This document shows positions 8,241-17,512 of a stretch of DNA of 64,000 nt, piece after piece. Every line of letters starts with the position of its first letter. The stretch's first letter is position 1. The DNA is taken from assembly GCF_025460765.1 (NCBI RefSeq), contig NZ_JAMWEG010000011.1, positions 62,001 to 126,000 on the forward strand, given 5' to 3'. The notes under the pieces are model-generated. The model saw only the letters and a program-made list of their open reading frames with translations. It ran no database searches and had not been told where the DNA came from. This stretch comes from Micromonospora sp. MA102 (lineage in GTDB: Bacteria; Actinomycetota; Actinomycetes; Mycobacteriales; Micromonosporaceae). The translations under genes were made by a program, and so were the position numbers.

Positions 8241-9362
8241 GTGGGGTTTTCGATCAGGCTGGCTCCGGGGGTGCGGATTCGCGCTTCGTCGCGCGGCATC
8301 CGTACCAGTGTCGGCCCGCGGGTCGCCCGTGTTCACATCGGCGCCGGGCGAACCGGCTTCTCCAGCGGAGTCGGCCCGGTGGGGTTCTACACGCCGCTGG
8401 GCGGTGGCCGCCGAGGCGGGCGGGCGGCGCCAGCGGCGAGCTACCAGCGGCAAATCGCGGCGCAGCAACGTCAGGCGGTGCAGGCGCAGCGAATGGAGGA
8501 AGCCGGGCTGCTGGCGCAGGCGTTTCTGCGCATCCTCGACCTGCACCGGGTGGAGTTCCCCGCCGCGTCCCGACCGATCGCGCCGGAACCCGCACCACCG
8601 GACCGTGCCGCTATCTACAAGCACTACGAGCAGCACGCCCTGGTCGGCATCGGCATCTTCGAGCGCAGCAAACGGGCACGGGCGAAACAACGCGCGACCG
8701 AGTGGACCGAGGCTGAGGTGCAGCGGCAGTGGGCCAGCCTACGAGAGCAGCAGGCAGGCTGGCAGCGATACCTCGACGACCGCTGGCGGCAGCTGTACAG
8801 CAACAAGCCGGATGTCGTCCTAGAAACCCTTGAGGAAGCCTTCGAGGACAACGAGGCGCCGAGCGCCGCCGTCGGAGTCACCGACGACGAGGCCTCCCTC
8901 GTCGTGCTCGTTCCCGCCGTCGGCCAAGCTGTGCCTGAGCGGATGCCGACCACGACAGAGGCCGGCAACCTGTCGTTACGTAAGCTCCCGCAGCGCGACC
9001 GAGCGGCCTACTACAAACTGTTCGTCTGTGGGCAGGTTCTGGTTACCGTGCGGGAAGCCTTCGCCGTTGCACCGGGTATCGGCTCAGCGAGGGTGGCTGT
9101 TCTTCGTCAGGATGGACTGGACAGCTACGGCCGAAACCGTGTGTCGTGCCTGATGGCGACCAAGATTGAACGCGCCTCGCTCACCGGGGTGCGGTGGCAG
9201 GAGGCTGACGCCGCCGACATCGTCACCGACACGAGCTCGGAGCTTCTACTCAACCGGCGACCTCGTACGGGGGAACTGCTGCCGTTGAAACTTGAAACGG
9301 AGCCCGCGCTGGCTGCACTCATCAACGCCGTCGATTTGGCCGAGCTCACGGCTGCCACCTAG
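8241..9362 (+). CDS. DUF4236-domain protein
   Basis: The N-terminus from the GTG at 8241 (VGFSIRLAPGVRIRASSRGI) is the DUF4236 glycine-rich beta module of about 55 residues. It is followed by a charged helical region (KRARAKQRATEWTEAEVQRQW) and a folded C-terminal domain of about 200 residues rich in valine strands (DDEASLVVLVPAVG, ASLTGVRWQEADA). The upstream in-frame ATG at 8145 would add about 30 unrelated residues, so the GTG is preferred. The function is unknown. It looks monocistronic. Confidence 0.75.
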   Translation: MGFSIRLAPGVRIRASSRGIRTSVGPRVARVHIGAGRTGFSSGVGPVGFYTPLGGGRRGGRAAPAASYQRQIAAQQRQAVQAQRMEEAGLLAQAFLRILDLHRVEFPAASRPIAPEPAPPDRAAIYKHYEQHALVGIGIFERSKRARAKQRATEWTEAEVQRQWASLREQQAGWQRYLDDRWRQLYSNKPDVVLETLEEAFEDNEAPSAAVGVTDDEASLVVLVPAVGQAVPERMPTTTEAGNLSLRKLPQRDRAAYYKLFVCGQVLVTVREAFAVAPGIGSARVAVLRQDGLDSYGRNRVSCLMATKIERASLTGVRWQEADAADIVTDTSSELLLNRRPRTGELLPLKLETEPALAALINAVDLAELTAAT

Positions 9363-9396
9363 CTGTCGCACCGGAGCGGCGCGCGGTACCTCCCAG

Positions 9397-10638
9397 CTAC
9401 TGGTCGTCTGACGCCTCGGCCGCCTCGATCTCTCGCCGCGGCTCACCAGCGGCATGCTTGCCCCGCTTCTTCGGCTTGAACAGGGACGTGACCCCCGCGC
9501 CGACGGTCCCGGCCGCACCGGCGATCGCCCCACCGACTCCCTTCACTGCGGTCAACGCCTGAGGCTCGTCAGGAACTCCATCGCCATCGAGGTCGACGCT
9601 TCGGAAGGGTCGGGTTACGCTGCCGGCTGCGTTCGCCACCCAGTTGCCCGTAGCTTTGGCCGCGTCCTCGAGCGCCACAAGCGCCCGGTTTGGCTCATCC
9701 TCTTCTTCTTCCGCCGTGACATTGGTCGGCACTGTGAGGTGATCGGGGAACTCCGTTGGCGCCTCGGCGAATGCCGTCTTCGCCGCCTCGATGACCTCGC
9801 GACCAAAAACGAACCGAGCGACACCGCCGGCAACGGCGCCGACGCCGTACTCAATCGCTGCCTGCTGCCTACCGTTCAGGCCGGAGCGCACGGTCTCCAA
9901 CCGACCCGTCTGAACGGTCCGGATCAGGTCTTGTGCCGCGCCTCCTGGGAGGCTGTCTGCAAGAGTGTTCGCCCAATGCGACCAGTCTTTGCGGCCGGAG
10001 GCGATGGTGTGGCCGACGCCGACGATGCCGTCCGTCGACGCGCTCGCGAGGTCGGTGGCCATGGTTGCAATCTGCTTCTGGCTGACGCGTTCGTTAGACA
10101 GGAGGTAGACGAGAGCGTGGGCTTGGTCCCGGTCGAGAGCCATGCCGTGAATGTCGGCGATCGCGAGGGCGAAGATCGCGGTGATCTCGAACTGGAGTTG
10201 CTCATCACCAGCCGGAAGGAGTGCGGCGACCCTTTGGGCGCCTGTCTTCGCGGCGTTGAGCGCCAGGCCTTTCGCGGCCTTTTTCGCCACCTCCTTGCCG
10301 GCCTTCTTCGCTACCTCCTTGCCGGCTTTCTTCGCCGCCTGGGCGCTCACAGTCTTGGCAGCCGTAGCGGCGCCACCGCCCGGGATCAGCGCGATCCCGA
10401 CGGCAGCGGCAATCGAGCCGGCGGTGACGATGCCCCCGGCGACGGTGATCGCTGCGACGTAGTGCCGCTCAAGCATCGTGATGACCTCGGCAGGAGTCGC
10501 GTCGGGGTTCCGCCTCCGCACCCGTTTCACGTACCTGCGGGCGATCGCGTGCCGGGCGCTCACAGCCTTCGCGATCTCACGCTCGGCGTCTTCGTTGGGG
10601 AGTTCCGCTTCCAGAGTGATGTTCTCGACGTCAGTCAC
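9397..10638 (-). CDS. Hypothetical protein with Lys/Ala tandem repeat
   Basis: This 413-residue protein of unknown function has a charged N-terminus, then a long small-residue hydrophobic stretch (about 60-95) that may associate with membrane. Next comes a tandem repeat reading KKAGKEVA twice and ending KKAAKG. A helical domain around 145-280 follows. Near residue 350 is DLDGDGVPDE, a calcium-binding-like DxDGDGxxD loop of the dockerin/thrombospondin-3 type. The tail is lysine-rich. The combination resembles surface or secreted repeat proteins, but no signal peptide is visible. Confidence 0.6.
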   Translation of the reverse strand: MTDVENITLEAELPNEDAEREIAKAVSARHAIARRYVKRVRRRNPDATPAEVITMLERHYVAAITVAGGIVTAGSIAAAVGIALIPGGGAATAAKTVSAQAAKKAGKEVAKKAGKEVAKKAAKGLALNAAKTGAQRVAALLPAGDEQLQFEITAIFALAIADIHGMALDRDQAHALVYLLSNERVSQKQIATMATDLASASTDGIVGVGHTIASGRKDWSHWANTLADSLPGGAAQDLIRTVQTGRLETVRSGLNGRQQAAIEYGVGAVAGGVARFVFGREVIEAAKTAFAEAPTEFPDHLTVPTNVTAEEEEDEPNRALVALEDAAKATGNWVANAAGSVTRPFRSVDLDGDGVPDEPQALTAVKGVGGAIAGAAGTVGAGVTSLFKPKKRGKHAAGEPRREIEAAEASDDQ

Positions 10639-11283
10639 AGGATCGTCTCCCCGTCGTTCAGGTAATCGTCGGCGCCAGCCCAGCTGCGCGAGTCTAGTTA
10701 GCGGGCCGTGTCGTAGGCGACCCCGAACACCTCGTCGGCGCTCATCGCCGGTAACTCAGCTCCGCCGCCCGCTGCCGGTGGTGGTCACAGACCGCCTCGC
10801 AAGCCCCACGGCCGCACGGGCCGGCGCCGGGCTTCCTCACCGACGCTGGCGCCCGGTCGGCGGCGTCCAGCTGTCACCGCCGCCGGCCGCGTGTCAGAGC
10901 CACCTGATCTGACAGGCATCCCGCAGCGCTGGCGGCACAGTCGTGACACGGACTGACATCGCAGGTCAGCAGCGCTTTCCGGCCAGGACGGGGCGGGGAG
11001 CGCTGACAGATCGGGCCGCTATCGTCTCGGCCAACACCATCCCCGTATATCGCTGCATCCCGGTTCGGTCCCACCGCAGGGATCCCCCGCCGCACCTCAG
11101 CGGTACGCGATGCCCACCCGCCTCGGCCGGTCGGCACGCGTCCCGCGCGGCGGCCTCTCGAGGTCGACCAGCCACTCGCACCACTGATGTGTCATCTTCC
11201 CGTCTGTCCTGAAGCCGACCCGCACCTCGTGGGCCGGTTATCCCTGCGCGCCCACGCGCAAGTCCATCAGAGGAGGATCACCC
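10639..11283. other. Long intergenic region, no gene seen
   Basis: No open frame here looks like protein. It contains phased TGACA repeats at about 10944-10968 (TGACACGGAC then TGACATCGC then AGGTCAG), similar to the repeat block at 48751-48790. It may carry the promoter of the gene starting at 11284. Confidence 0.5.
10944..10968. promoter_or_regulatory. Phased TGACA repeats, candidate operator
   Basis: TGACACGGAC, TGACATCGC and AGGTCAG follow each other at 9-10 bp steps. They align with bases 48772-48797 upstream of the LysM-BTAD gene with few differences, including the shared CGCAGGTCAG end. BTAD/SARP-type regulators bind short phased direct repeats, so this may be an operator for one of the BTAD proteins in the window. 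Confidence 0.35.
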
Positions 11284-12102
11284 ATGTCCCCTGTCAACGG
11301 CACCCCGCTAACCCGCCACGGCAGCCGCGTGCCCGCCACCCCAGCACGACCGCCGGCGAAGGCCACCCCAACGGCAGGGCCGCCACCGGCCGCCACCCGG
11401 GCGGCCACCACCGCATCGCGGCCGACCGTCACGCCGGCCCCGAGCGTCTCCACGATGGTGATCTGTCTGCCCGAAGAGCTTCCCGCCGCGGCGCTCACAA
11501 GCCACCACCTCGACACACACTTCGGTGTCAGCGGCACCCTCACGACCCTGTTCTGGACGGCGCCGCGGCTGCGACTCTGGCAGCACCACCTCATGATCGG
11601 GCTGCGCAAGGGCCGCCCCGCGCCGTGCGCGGGCGGTCCGATGCGGCTGCTCGACCTGGCCGGTATGCGCCACGCCGCCGCCGTGGGCGCCGGCATCCGC
11701 TACCAGATCTGGCAGCGGCTCGTGCATGGCACCAGAGCGGCCACCTCCTGGCCGATGTTCGAAACCCGCCACCTCACCGACCCCGACCGCTACCCCCTCG
11801 AGTCCGCGGTCGCGGACTTCCACGCCCAGCCCCGCGTACAGGCCATGCGTCTGCACGCCGCCACCCTCGGCCCCGGGCAACCCTCCGTCGGGGAGCTGGA
11901 GATGTACCAGGCAGGTGAAGTCGCCTACCAGCACTACCGGGCCGCGAGCGCCGTCGCCGGCGATGCGATGCTCACCGCCGATGGCCGCAAGCTCGCCCCG
12001 GCCAGCGATGCCCTCGCTCACCGCATCACCTACCTGGAGCAGGCCCTGGCCCACCTTGAGTCCCTCGGCCCAGATCAGCGGCTGCTCGCCGTCACCCTCT
12101 AG
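11284..12102 (+). CDS. Hypothetical protein with Pro/Ala-rich N-terminus
   Basis: This 272-residue protein is not recognised. The first 55 residues are Pro/Ala/Thr-rich and probably disordered. The rest looks folded: MVICLPEELPAAALTSHHLD, an aromatic stretch (FWTAPRLRLWQHHLMIGLRK), and a C-terminal helix. There is no signal peptide. A strong AGAGGAGGATCACCC Shine-Dalgarno region precedes the ATG. The gene stands alone between two long non-coding stretches. Confidence 0.65.
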   Translation: MSPVNGTPLTRHGSRVPATPARPPAKATPTAGPPPAATRAATTASRPTVTPAPSVSTMVICLPEELPAAALTSHHLDTHFGVSGTLTTLFWTAPRLRLWQHHLMIGLRKGRPAPCAGGPMRLLDLAGMRHAAAVGAGIRYQIWQRLVHGTRAATSWPMFETRHLTDPDRYPLESAVADFHAQPRVQAMRLHAATLGPGQPSVGELEMYQAGEVAYQHYRAASAVAGDAMLTADGRKLAPASDALAHRITYLEQALAHLESLGPDQRLLAVTL

Positions 12103-12717
12103 TACGACACAGGCCGCCGACCTCACTGTCACCTCAGGGACCCCGACCGCCGCCCGGTGCCTGACGCTGCCGCTGTCCGCCGCATCGGCTATCGAGCTGC
12201 GGACGGCTGCCGCTCCCCCGAGCCGGCTTAGTCCAACCGATCTCGCATCACCTCCAACCTGCCTCGACTCCGGCCGGCGGGTCATTCGTCGCCGGCCGTG
12301 GTGGCGGCGGGCCGGCCGACGGCCGCAGGAGGCGGCCGGCGCGCATCGCCAGCGCCCCGGGGCCGGGGCTTTCTCTGAGCCGAGGCCGGCGAGAGGCCGC
12401 TGTTTCCTCTTCCACCTGCCAATCGAGGGCCGCTCCGTCACGACACACCGGCTGTGCATCGCGTCGGGAACGTGCGCCACGCTGGCAGGACCTCCCTTGT
12501 CTGCTCCGCCACCGCCTCAACAGCTCCGCGGGTCGCCCGCTCAAGAGCGTCGGAGCGCTTCTTCGAAAGCCCGGGAGACGCCGAGGCAGCAAGAAGGCAG
12601 CGACCGCGTCGCCGCGACCAAGCGCCGGCACGGACGAAGTTCCAAGCGTGCAGCCCTTGTGGGACGGATGCGGACGCGGCGCACAGGACTCTTGTCAGTG
12701 AGGCCTCGTCCTGGTGG
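12103..12717. other. No gene recognised
   Basis: About 600 bases of very GC-rich sequence in which no frame reads as convincing protein. It separates two convergent transcription units. Confidence 0.5.
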
Positions 12718-12987
12718 TCAGGAGGGGGTTGCGAGGTCGTCGCGCTCCTTGGGGGTCATCTCTTGGTATGCGGTCCAGAAGGTATGGAAGGGCGCTGTTA
12801 GCTCGACGCCGTAGGTGTTGCTGGCAGCTGCCTGGCGGAGGTTGAGCTGGCCGTCTTGAACTGCGGTGGCCATCTCGCGCAGCAGCGGGTTGTTGCTGCG
12901 GGCGAGTTGGTCCAGGACCTGGCGCAGGGCTTGCCCGCGCTTCTCGTCGCCGCCGGTGATGTCGTCCAGGTCGTCCACTCCGTTCAC
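12718..12987 (-). CDS. Small helical protein of the WXG-like cluster
   Basis: An 89-residue protein with VLDQLARSNNPLLREMA and a C-terminal FWTAYQEMTPKERDDLA. It is the third gene of a minus-strand cluster. Its ATG overlaps the stop of the preceding WXG-like gene by 4 bases, so it is probably co-translated with it. It could be a dedicated partner or chaperone of that protein. No known domain was recognised. Confidence 0.65.
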   Translation of the reverse strand: MNGVDDLDDITGGDEKRGQALRQVLDQLARSNNPLLREMATAVQDGQLNLRQAAASNTYGVELTAPFHTFWTAYQEMTPKERDDLATPS

Positions 12988-14009
12988 GCCTGTGCCCCGG
13001 CGAGGGGGTGGTCGTAACGGGCCCCGTCGGGGAGGGATGGCAGGGCGACGGCGTCGAGGTCGCTGAGTTCGCGGGTGAGGGCGGCCCGGAAGACGAGGAC
13101 GGCGGCGGAGATCTGCTGGCAGAGCTTGGTCGCTTCGCCCCAGAGCCGGAACATGTTCGCGACTTCGGCGGCGGCGACACCGTAGCCGACGAGCGCGCCG
13201 ACGCCGGTTTCGGAGGTGACGGTGCCGGCAGCGGCGGCGATGCCGGCGATGATGGCGGCGTCGATGAGGCTTTTGACGACACCGCCGAGGGCTTCACCGG
13301 CGGACCAGACGGCGTCGGCCATCTCCCGGTACGCCTTGCTGATCGCGGACATGGGGGCGTGGAGGTCGGCGGTGGCGTTGGCGGTAGTCGTGAAGTAGCG
13401 GAAGGCTCCGTCACCGGCGGCGCCACGCCAGAGGGGCCGCAGTGTGGTGGTGCCGGATTGGACGTTGTAGGCCAGGTCGTGCAGGGCGCCGCCGATGTTG
13501 TCGACGACGGGCGCCATGTTGGCCAGGGCTTCCCAGTCCCCGGAGACCTGGCTCTGGATCCTGCTGATGGGGTCGAAGCCGAAGACGTGGTGGAAGACCT
13601 CGTTGAGCCAGTTCGCGGGGCTGATGTAGTCCATCCAGCCCAGCGGGTTCGCGGGCTTGTCCGGGTCGCCGGGGGTGTCGAGGTGGCCGCGGACATCTCG
13701 GACGTCGACGAAGTTGGCTGGAGCGCAGGGGTTGTTCGCCAGTTCCAGTTCCAGGGCGGTGATGCAGCGGTCGACCGCCGGCGGCAGGGTGCGGTCGAGG
13801 CGCTCGGCGTTGGCCAGGTCGGTCGAGCGGTAATAGCCGGCGGCGGCTCGCAGTTCGGGGGCGGAGTTCTCCAGGAGGCAGGCGAGCCGGTTCAGGGTGC
13901 CGTTGATGACCTCTACCGCGTGCTCGTGCGCCTCTTTGGCGATCTTGATCTGTTCGCCTCCGGTCGCGACGTCGGCGTGCCGGTTGAGGTAAGCGCGGAT
14001 CTCCGACAC
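12984..14009 (-). CDS. WXG100/ESX-like protein
   Basis: A protein of at least 341 residues. A central helical segment carries LWRGAAGDGAFRYF, a W-x-G-type turn between two helices as in WXG100/ESX (type VII secretion) substrates. It is followed by an Ala/Gly hydrophobic region (IIAGIAAAAGTVTSETGVGA). The GTG at 14009 has no clear ribosome site. In-frame protein-like sequence (ITLSVEPEALVGFARQV) continues upstream to about 14079 without ATG, GTG or TTG, so the true start may be non-canonical. The upstream gene encodes a small membrane protein; the downstream gene overlaps by 4 bases. Secretion is inferred, as no ESX ATPase is in the window. Confidence 0.72.
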   Translation of the reverse strand: MSEIRAYLNRHADVATGGEQIKIAKEAHEHAVEVINGTLNRLACLLENSAPELRAAAGYYRSTDLANAERLDRTLPPAVDRCITALELELANNPCAPANFVDVRDVRGHLDTPGDPDKPANPLGWMDYISPANWLNEVFHHVFGFDPISRIQSQVSGDWEALANMAPVVDNIGGALHDLAYNVQSGTTTLRPLWRGAAGDGAFRYFTTTANATADLHAPMSAISKAYREMADAVWSAGEALGGVVKSLIDAAIIAGIAAAAGTVTSETGVGALVGYGVAAAEVANMFRLWGEATKLCQQISAAVLVFRAALTRELSDLDAVALPSLPDGARYDHPLAGAQA

Positions 14010-14088
14010 GTCTGCGGCGGCGCGGTCGACCTGGCGGGCGAACCCGACCAGCGCTTCCGGCTCGACCGACAGTGTGATCTGCGCCGCC

Positions 14089-14448
14089 CTAGTCGGTCAG
14101 GAACATGCCGGTCACGCCCACCGCAGCCAGGACGACGGCGGCGGCGAGCACGTAGAGCCGCGGGCGCGGTTCTCGGACGAAGTAGGTAGCCAGTCCGAAC
14201 GCGCCGCTGAGGATCGACACGGCGTACCACGGGAAGCTCGCCGGTGTGGCCTGCCCGATGAACACCATCCAGGTGGCGACGACGGCGACGAAGATGGTGG
14301 CGTAGGCGATCGTCTGCCGCAGGTTTCGGTAGGCGGTGTGCTGCAACCGGCCGACGGACTCCCGGTAGTCCTGCACCGCCGCAGCCCGTTCCTCGTCGCT
14401 GGCCTGCCGCCGCTTGTTGCGGCTTCCAGAGCCCCGGCCCCCACTCAT
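14089..14448 (-). CDS. Small membrane protein of the WXG-like cluster
   Basis: From the ATG at 14448 this gives 119 residues: a basic N-terminus (GSRNKRRQASDEERAAAV), a helix, then three hydrophobic segments (IAYATIFVAVVATWMVFIG, a short Ser/Phe/Trp segment, and LYVLAAAVVLAAVGVTGMFL). It is first in the minus-strand cluster with the WXG-like protein and the 89-residue protein. The alternative start at 14475 has less support. A role at the membrane with the WXG-like product is inferred. Confidence 0.68.
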   Translation of the reverse strand: MSGGRGSGSRNKRRQASDEERAAAVQDYRESVGRLQHTAYRNLRQTIAYATIFVAVVATWMVFIGQATPASFPWYAVSILSGAFGLATYFVREPRPRLYVLAAAVVLAAVGVTGMFLTD

Positions 14449-14813
14449 GCCGCAGAAGATACCAACGGCCGTCACGCCGCCGCTGCCCTGAGTGACGCCG
14501 ACAGATCATCTCGACCGCGAGCCACCAGGCGACCCAAACACGCTGCTCTGGTGCGGGCCCGGGGGCAGTCCGCGCTGACCGCGAGCCCCCTGCGGGCAAG
14601 AACGATCGTCGCCTCCCACCAGCTGGCGGCCTCGGCGCCATACACCGCCAACGCCTCGCTTTCGCCGGATCCGGCCACACGCCGCCCGGCTACGCCGAAC
14701 CAGGCCCTCTGGCCTGTCCCGAGATGCGGTCCATGCACTTGATCAGCGCCGCCTTCGAAGCGTGGATCAGTGCGCGGACCACGACCGCATCGAACGATGA
14801 AAGGACAACTGGC
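14449..14813. other. Divergent intergenic region
   Basis: About 365 bases between the minus-strand WXG cluster and the plus-strand winged-helix gene. It should hold both promoters. No gene was recognised, and I could not assign clear -35/-10 boxes. Confidence 0.45.
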
Positions 14814-15602
14814 ATGACCGACACGCACACGGAAAGCCCTCCCGCGCACAGCGCGTTCAAGGTCCTCACGGCGCTGGCCGAACTCGGCCAGGCCACCGCC
14901 GCCGAAGTCGCCGAGCACGCCGGACTCGGCTACTCCACCACCACCCCGAAGCTGCGCGCCTGGGAAGGCTCCGGGCAGGCCGAGCGAGTGCGCACCGGCG
15001 ACGGCCGCACCCTGTGGCGGCTCACCGACGCCGGCCGCGCCGCCACCACCGCTAACCCGCAGCCCGCCGCGGCCGACGCACCCGCACCGGCCGCGGACCC
15101 CGAGGTTGCCCAGCTTGACGCCACCGAGGCGCAACTCCAGCCTGGTGATGCCGACCCGTCGGCCGCAGCCGACACCACCGGCCCGCCCGACAGCTCTCCT
15201 GCCTCCCAGCGGGAGCCCGAGCCGGAAGCACTGGATGCCGGTGCGTCTACCGCCGGCAACCCTGCGGGTAAGGCAACCGACCCGGCGTGCCAGACGCCGG
15301 CAGACAGCCACGACAGTGGCGACGGGCCGCGCGGCGAGGACCGCTCGGCGGCAGCGCGCCGTAGGGGCGGGTCGTTGCGCGGTGCGGTCCTGGACATCCT
15401 CGAAGCGCACCCCGATCGGGCCTACAGGACCGGCGAGCTGTGCAAGCTCATCGACGCCGCGAACGCCGGCACCGGCGCGGCGAAGGCCAGCGCCGGTGCG
15501 GTCGCCAACGCGGCCATCAAGCTCGTCGCTTCCGGCAAGGCGATGCAGACCGTCGAGCGTCCCGCCACCTTCCAGCGCGCCCCCGCCAGCGGCGGCGAGT
15601 AG
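14814..15602 (+). CDS. Two-winged-helix DNA-binding protein
   Basis: The protein has 262 residues. An N-terminal winged helix (about 10-75) reads VLTALAELGQATAAEVAEHA, then a wing LWRLTDAGRAA, as in MarR-like and plasmid regulators. A Pro/Ala/Asp linker of about 120 residues follows. A second winged-helix module (about 185-255) contains LEAHPDRAYRTGELCKLI. The second module resembles the N-terminus of the MoxR-like protein at 27129. The ATG at 14814 follows GAAAGGACA; an upstream in-frame start lacks support. It is probably a regulator of the accessory region. Confidence 0.75.
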   Translation: MTDTHTESPPAHSAFKVLTALAELGQATAAEVAEHAGLGYSTTTPKLRAWEGSGQAERVRTGDGRTLWRLTDAGRAATTANPQPAAADAPAPAADPEVAQLDATEAQLQPGDADPSAAADTTGPPDSSPASQREPEPEALDAGASTAGNPAGKATDPACQTPADSHDSGDGPRGEDRSAAARRRGGSLRGAVLDILEAHPDRAYRTGELCKLIDAANAGTGAAKASAGAVANAAIKLVASGKAMQTVERPATFQRAPASGGE

Positions 15603-15624
15603 TCCACCTGTCCCGGCAGCCCGA

Positions 15625-15660
15625 GGGCGGGCGTCGAAGTTTGGCGACTCACGCCCGCCC
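15625..15660 (+). terminator. Hairpin between winged-helix and GGDEF genes
   Basis: A 10-bp perfect stem, GGGCGGGCGT (15625-15634) with its complement at 15651-15660. There is no T-tract. It could be a terminator or a 5'-leader hairpin, since it lies 34 bases before the next start. Confidence 0.5.
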
Positions 15661-15693
15661 CCGGTGCTCCTTCATTGACAAGGAGCGTCCCGA

Positions 15694-16332
15694 GTGTCTC
15701 CCACCCTGAACACGATCGCTACCGCCGCCGGCGGCATCCTCGCCGGCCTCGCCTTCGCCGGAGCCTTGCTCTGGCGGCAGCAGCAAGCCCTGCAGACGGC
15801 CCGTTACCAGGCCACCCACGACGACATCACCGACCTGCCCAACCGGCGGCTGTTTCTCGGCCACCTTCGTGCCGCGCTCGCCGATCGCACCCCGGTCGGC
15901 GTGGTGCTGCTCGACCTGGACCGGTTCAAGGCCGTCAACGACACCCTCGGCCATGACGCCGGCAATGACCTGCTCGAACGGATCGCACGGCTCCTGATCG
16001 GCCTGCCCGCACCGGTGCAGATCGCGGCCCGGCTCTCCGGCGACGAGTTCGCCCTGCTCGTGTCCGGCGACCGGGACGACACCGCCGCCGTGGCCCACGC
16101 CGCCTGGCAGGTCATCGCCGCCACCCCGATCCGCGTGGTCAACGGCAACCTCCGGATGGCCGCCTCGGTCGGCCACACGCACAGCGGTAACCGGCACACC
16201 AGCCCCAGACAGCTGCTCGCCGAGGCCGACACGGCCATGTACCAGGCCAAGCGCTCCGGTAGCGGCGTGTGCGAGCACCACCCCCACGCCGCCGCACCTG
16301 GGCGGCGCAGCCGCGACCGCCACTACCGCTGA
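15694..16332 (+). CDS. Small GGDEF-domain protein
   Basis: The protein has 212 residues. An N-terminal membrane segment (about 8-30, AAGGILAGLAFAGALLW) is followed by a GGDEF domain. DDITDLPNRRLFLGHL is the substrate-site helix and GVVLLDLDRFKAVNDTLGHDAG the metal-binding strand. The signature reads LSGDEF, i.e. SGDEF instead of GGDEF, which is often still active. Diguanylate cyclases make cyclic di-GMP. Output or degradation domains are absent. The GTG start follows an AAGGAG box. Placed among plasmid-like genes, it may tie transfer or cell-wall remodelling to c-di-GMP. Confidence 0.85.
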   Translation: MSPTLNTIATAAGGILAGLAFAGALLWRQQQALQTARYQATHDDITDLPNRRLFLGHLRAALADRTPVGVVLLDLDRFKAVNDTLGHDAGNDLLERIARLLIGLPAPVQIAARLSGDEFALLVSGDRDDTAAVAHAAWQVIAATPIRVVNGNLRMAASVGHTHSGNRHTSPRQLLAEADTAMYQAKRSGSGVCEHHPHAAAPGRRSRDRHYR

Positions 16333-16476
16333 CCACCGGGCGCCCGGCCTGCACGTCGCCGGCTGACATCCGCGCGGCCCCCACCGATGCCGGGCCGCCG
16401 CGGTCGGCTTCCCCGGGCTGCGCGGGCCGCGCAGCCCACCGGTCCCCCGCCCACCAGTGGGCCCGTTCCTGATGCC

Positions 16477-16509
16477 GAGGACCCCGAAGCCACCGACTGC
16501 GGGGTCCTC
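16477..16509 (+). terminator. Hairpin before the 16541 gene
   Basis: GAGGACCCCG (16477-16486) pairs perfectly with CGGGGTCCTC (16500-16509). A pyrimidine stretch follows. It could serve as terminator of the GGDEF gene and leader of the next. Confidence 0.5.
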
Positions 16510-16540
16510 CCCTTTCCTGCTCGATGACAAGGAGACCCTT

Positions 16541-17125
16541 GTGTTGTCCTTCGCCGCTGTCCACACCCTCGCCGGATGCCTACTGGCCGTCGACGCCGAC
16601 GCCGACACGCTGGACTGGGGCCGGCCCGTGACGCTGCTGCTCATCCACGACCGGCCCCTGATCACCGACAGGCCGACGCCGGTACGCCAGATGCGCAGCG
16701 TGGAGTTCCCGCTGCACCGCGACGACCTGCTCACCGACTCGGCCGGGCTGCCCGCGCTGCTGCACCGCCTCGCCGCCGGCCTCGACACCCCGGACGCGGG
16801 GGCACCCTACCGGGCCACCCTTGACACCATCGTCCGGCTGATCCGCGCGACGCAGCCGGACGTGCGGCTGCTTGCCTGGGCCGCCTGCTACGACGACATC
16901 CTCACCAACGACGGCCAGCCGAGGCAGGTCCGCCACATCGACGCCGTCGACACCGACGGCCGCGTCTACCAACTCACCCACCACCTGGGTGAGGACCACC
17001 CGGCGCTGGTCGTCGACGACACCCCCGACCCAGACGACACCCCCGCCACCCAGCCCGGACTGGCCGCGCTGGTGGCCGCCACCGCCCGCCACCCCCACTG
17101 GAGCAAGTCGGGGGGCACGGCATGA
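16541..17125 (+). CDS. Hypothetical protein
   Basis: A 194-residue soluble acidic protein, not recognised. It has strands such as RPVTLLLIHDRPLI and LLAWAACYDDI, with an Asp/Pro-rich segment (DDTPDPDDTPA) near the end. The GTG at 16541 is chosen because AAGGAG sits 6 bases upstream; the longer frame from 16457 crosses the hairpin. Its stop overlaps the next ATG (17122), so the two are coupled. Confidence 0.65.
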   Translation: MLSFAAVHTLAGCLLAVDADADTLDWGRPVTLLLIHDRPLITDRPTPVRQMRSVEFPLHRDDLLTDSAGLPALLHRLAAGLDTPDAGAPYRATLDTIVRLIRATQPDVRLLAWAACYDDILTNDGQPRQVRHIDAVDTDGRVYQLTHHLGEDHPALVVDDTPDPDDTPATQPGLAALVAATARHPHWSKSGGTA

Positions 17126-17385
17126 CCGGGCAGCTGCCGCCTGACACCGACCCCGACGAGCCGATCTTCACCGTGTGCGGACCCGAAGGCGCGTCCATTC
17201 GGTGCCGGGTCTGCGGCGCGGTCGACCAGATCGTCTCCGACGAGGTGCCGTCCATGGCCGGCTACGGCGAGGACACCTACACCCGGTGCACCCGCTGCGG
17301 ATCCGTCGAGACCACCGACCCGATCTTCGGCTGGCGCCCCCGGCCCGCCACCTGGCCGCCCCGCCCGGACCGCGCCCAGCCCTGA
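17122..17385 (+). CDS. Zinc-ribbon-like small protein
   Basis: An 87-residue protein with two CxxC knuckles, CRVC (about 28-31) and CTRC (about 56-59), spaced as in a zinc ribbon. The rest is Asp/Pro-rich. It overlaps the preceding gene by 4 bases. It is likely a small metal-binding adaptor or nucleic-acid-binding protein; the target is unknown. Confidence 0.68.
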   Translation: MTGQLPPDTDPDEPIFTVCGPEGASIRCRVCGAVDQIVSDEVPSMAGYGEDTYTRCTRCGSVETTDPIFGWRPRPATWPPRPDRAQP

Positions 17386-17512
17386 CCGATACGGCGCCAT
17401 CAGCTCCGCCCGTCCTACACGGACGGCATGGCCATACCGACGGCATCGCCACGCGCGACCAATGCCGCACACCAGCCGTGACATGCCTGCCAGGGCCTCC
17501 CCTGCCACCCGC

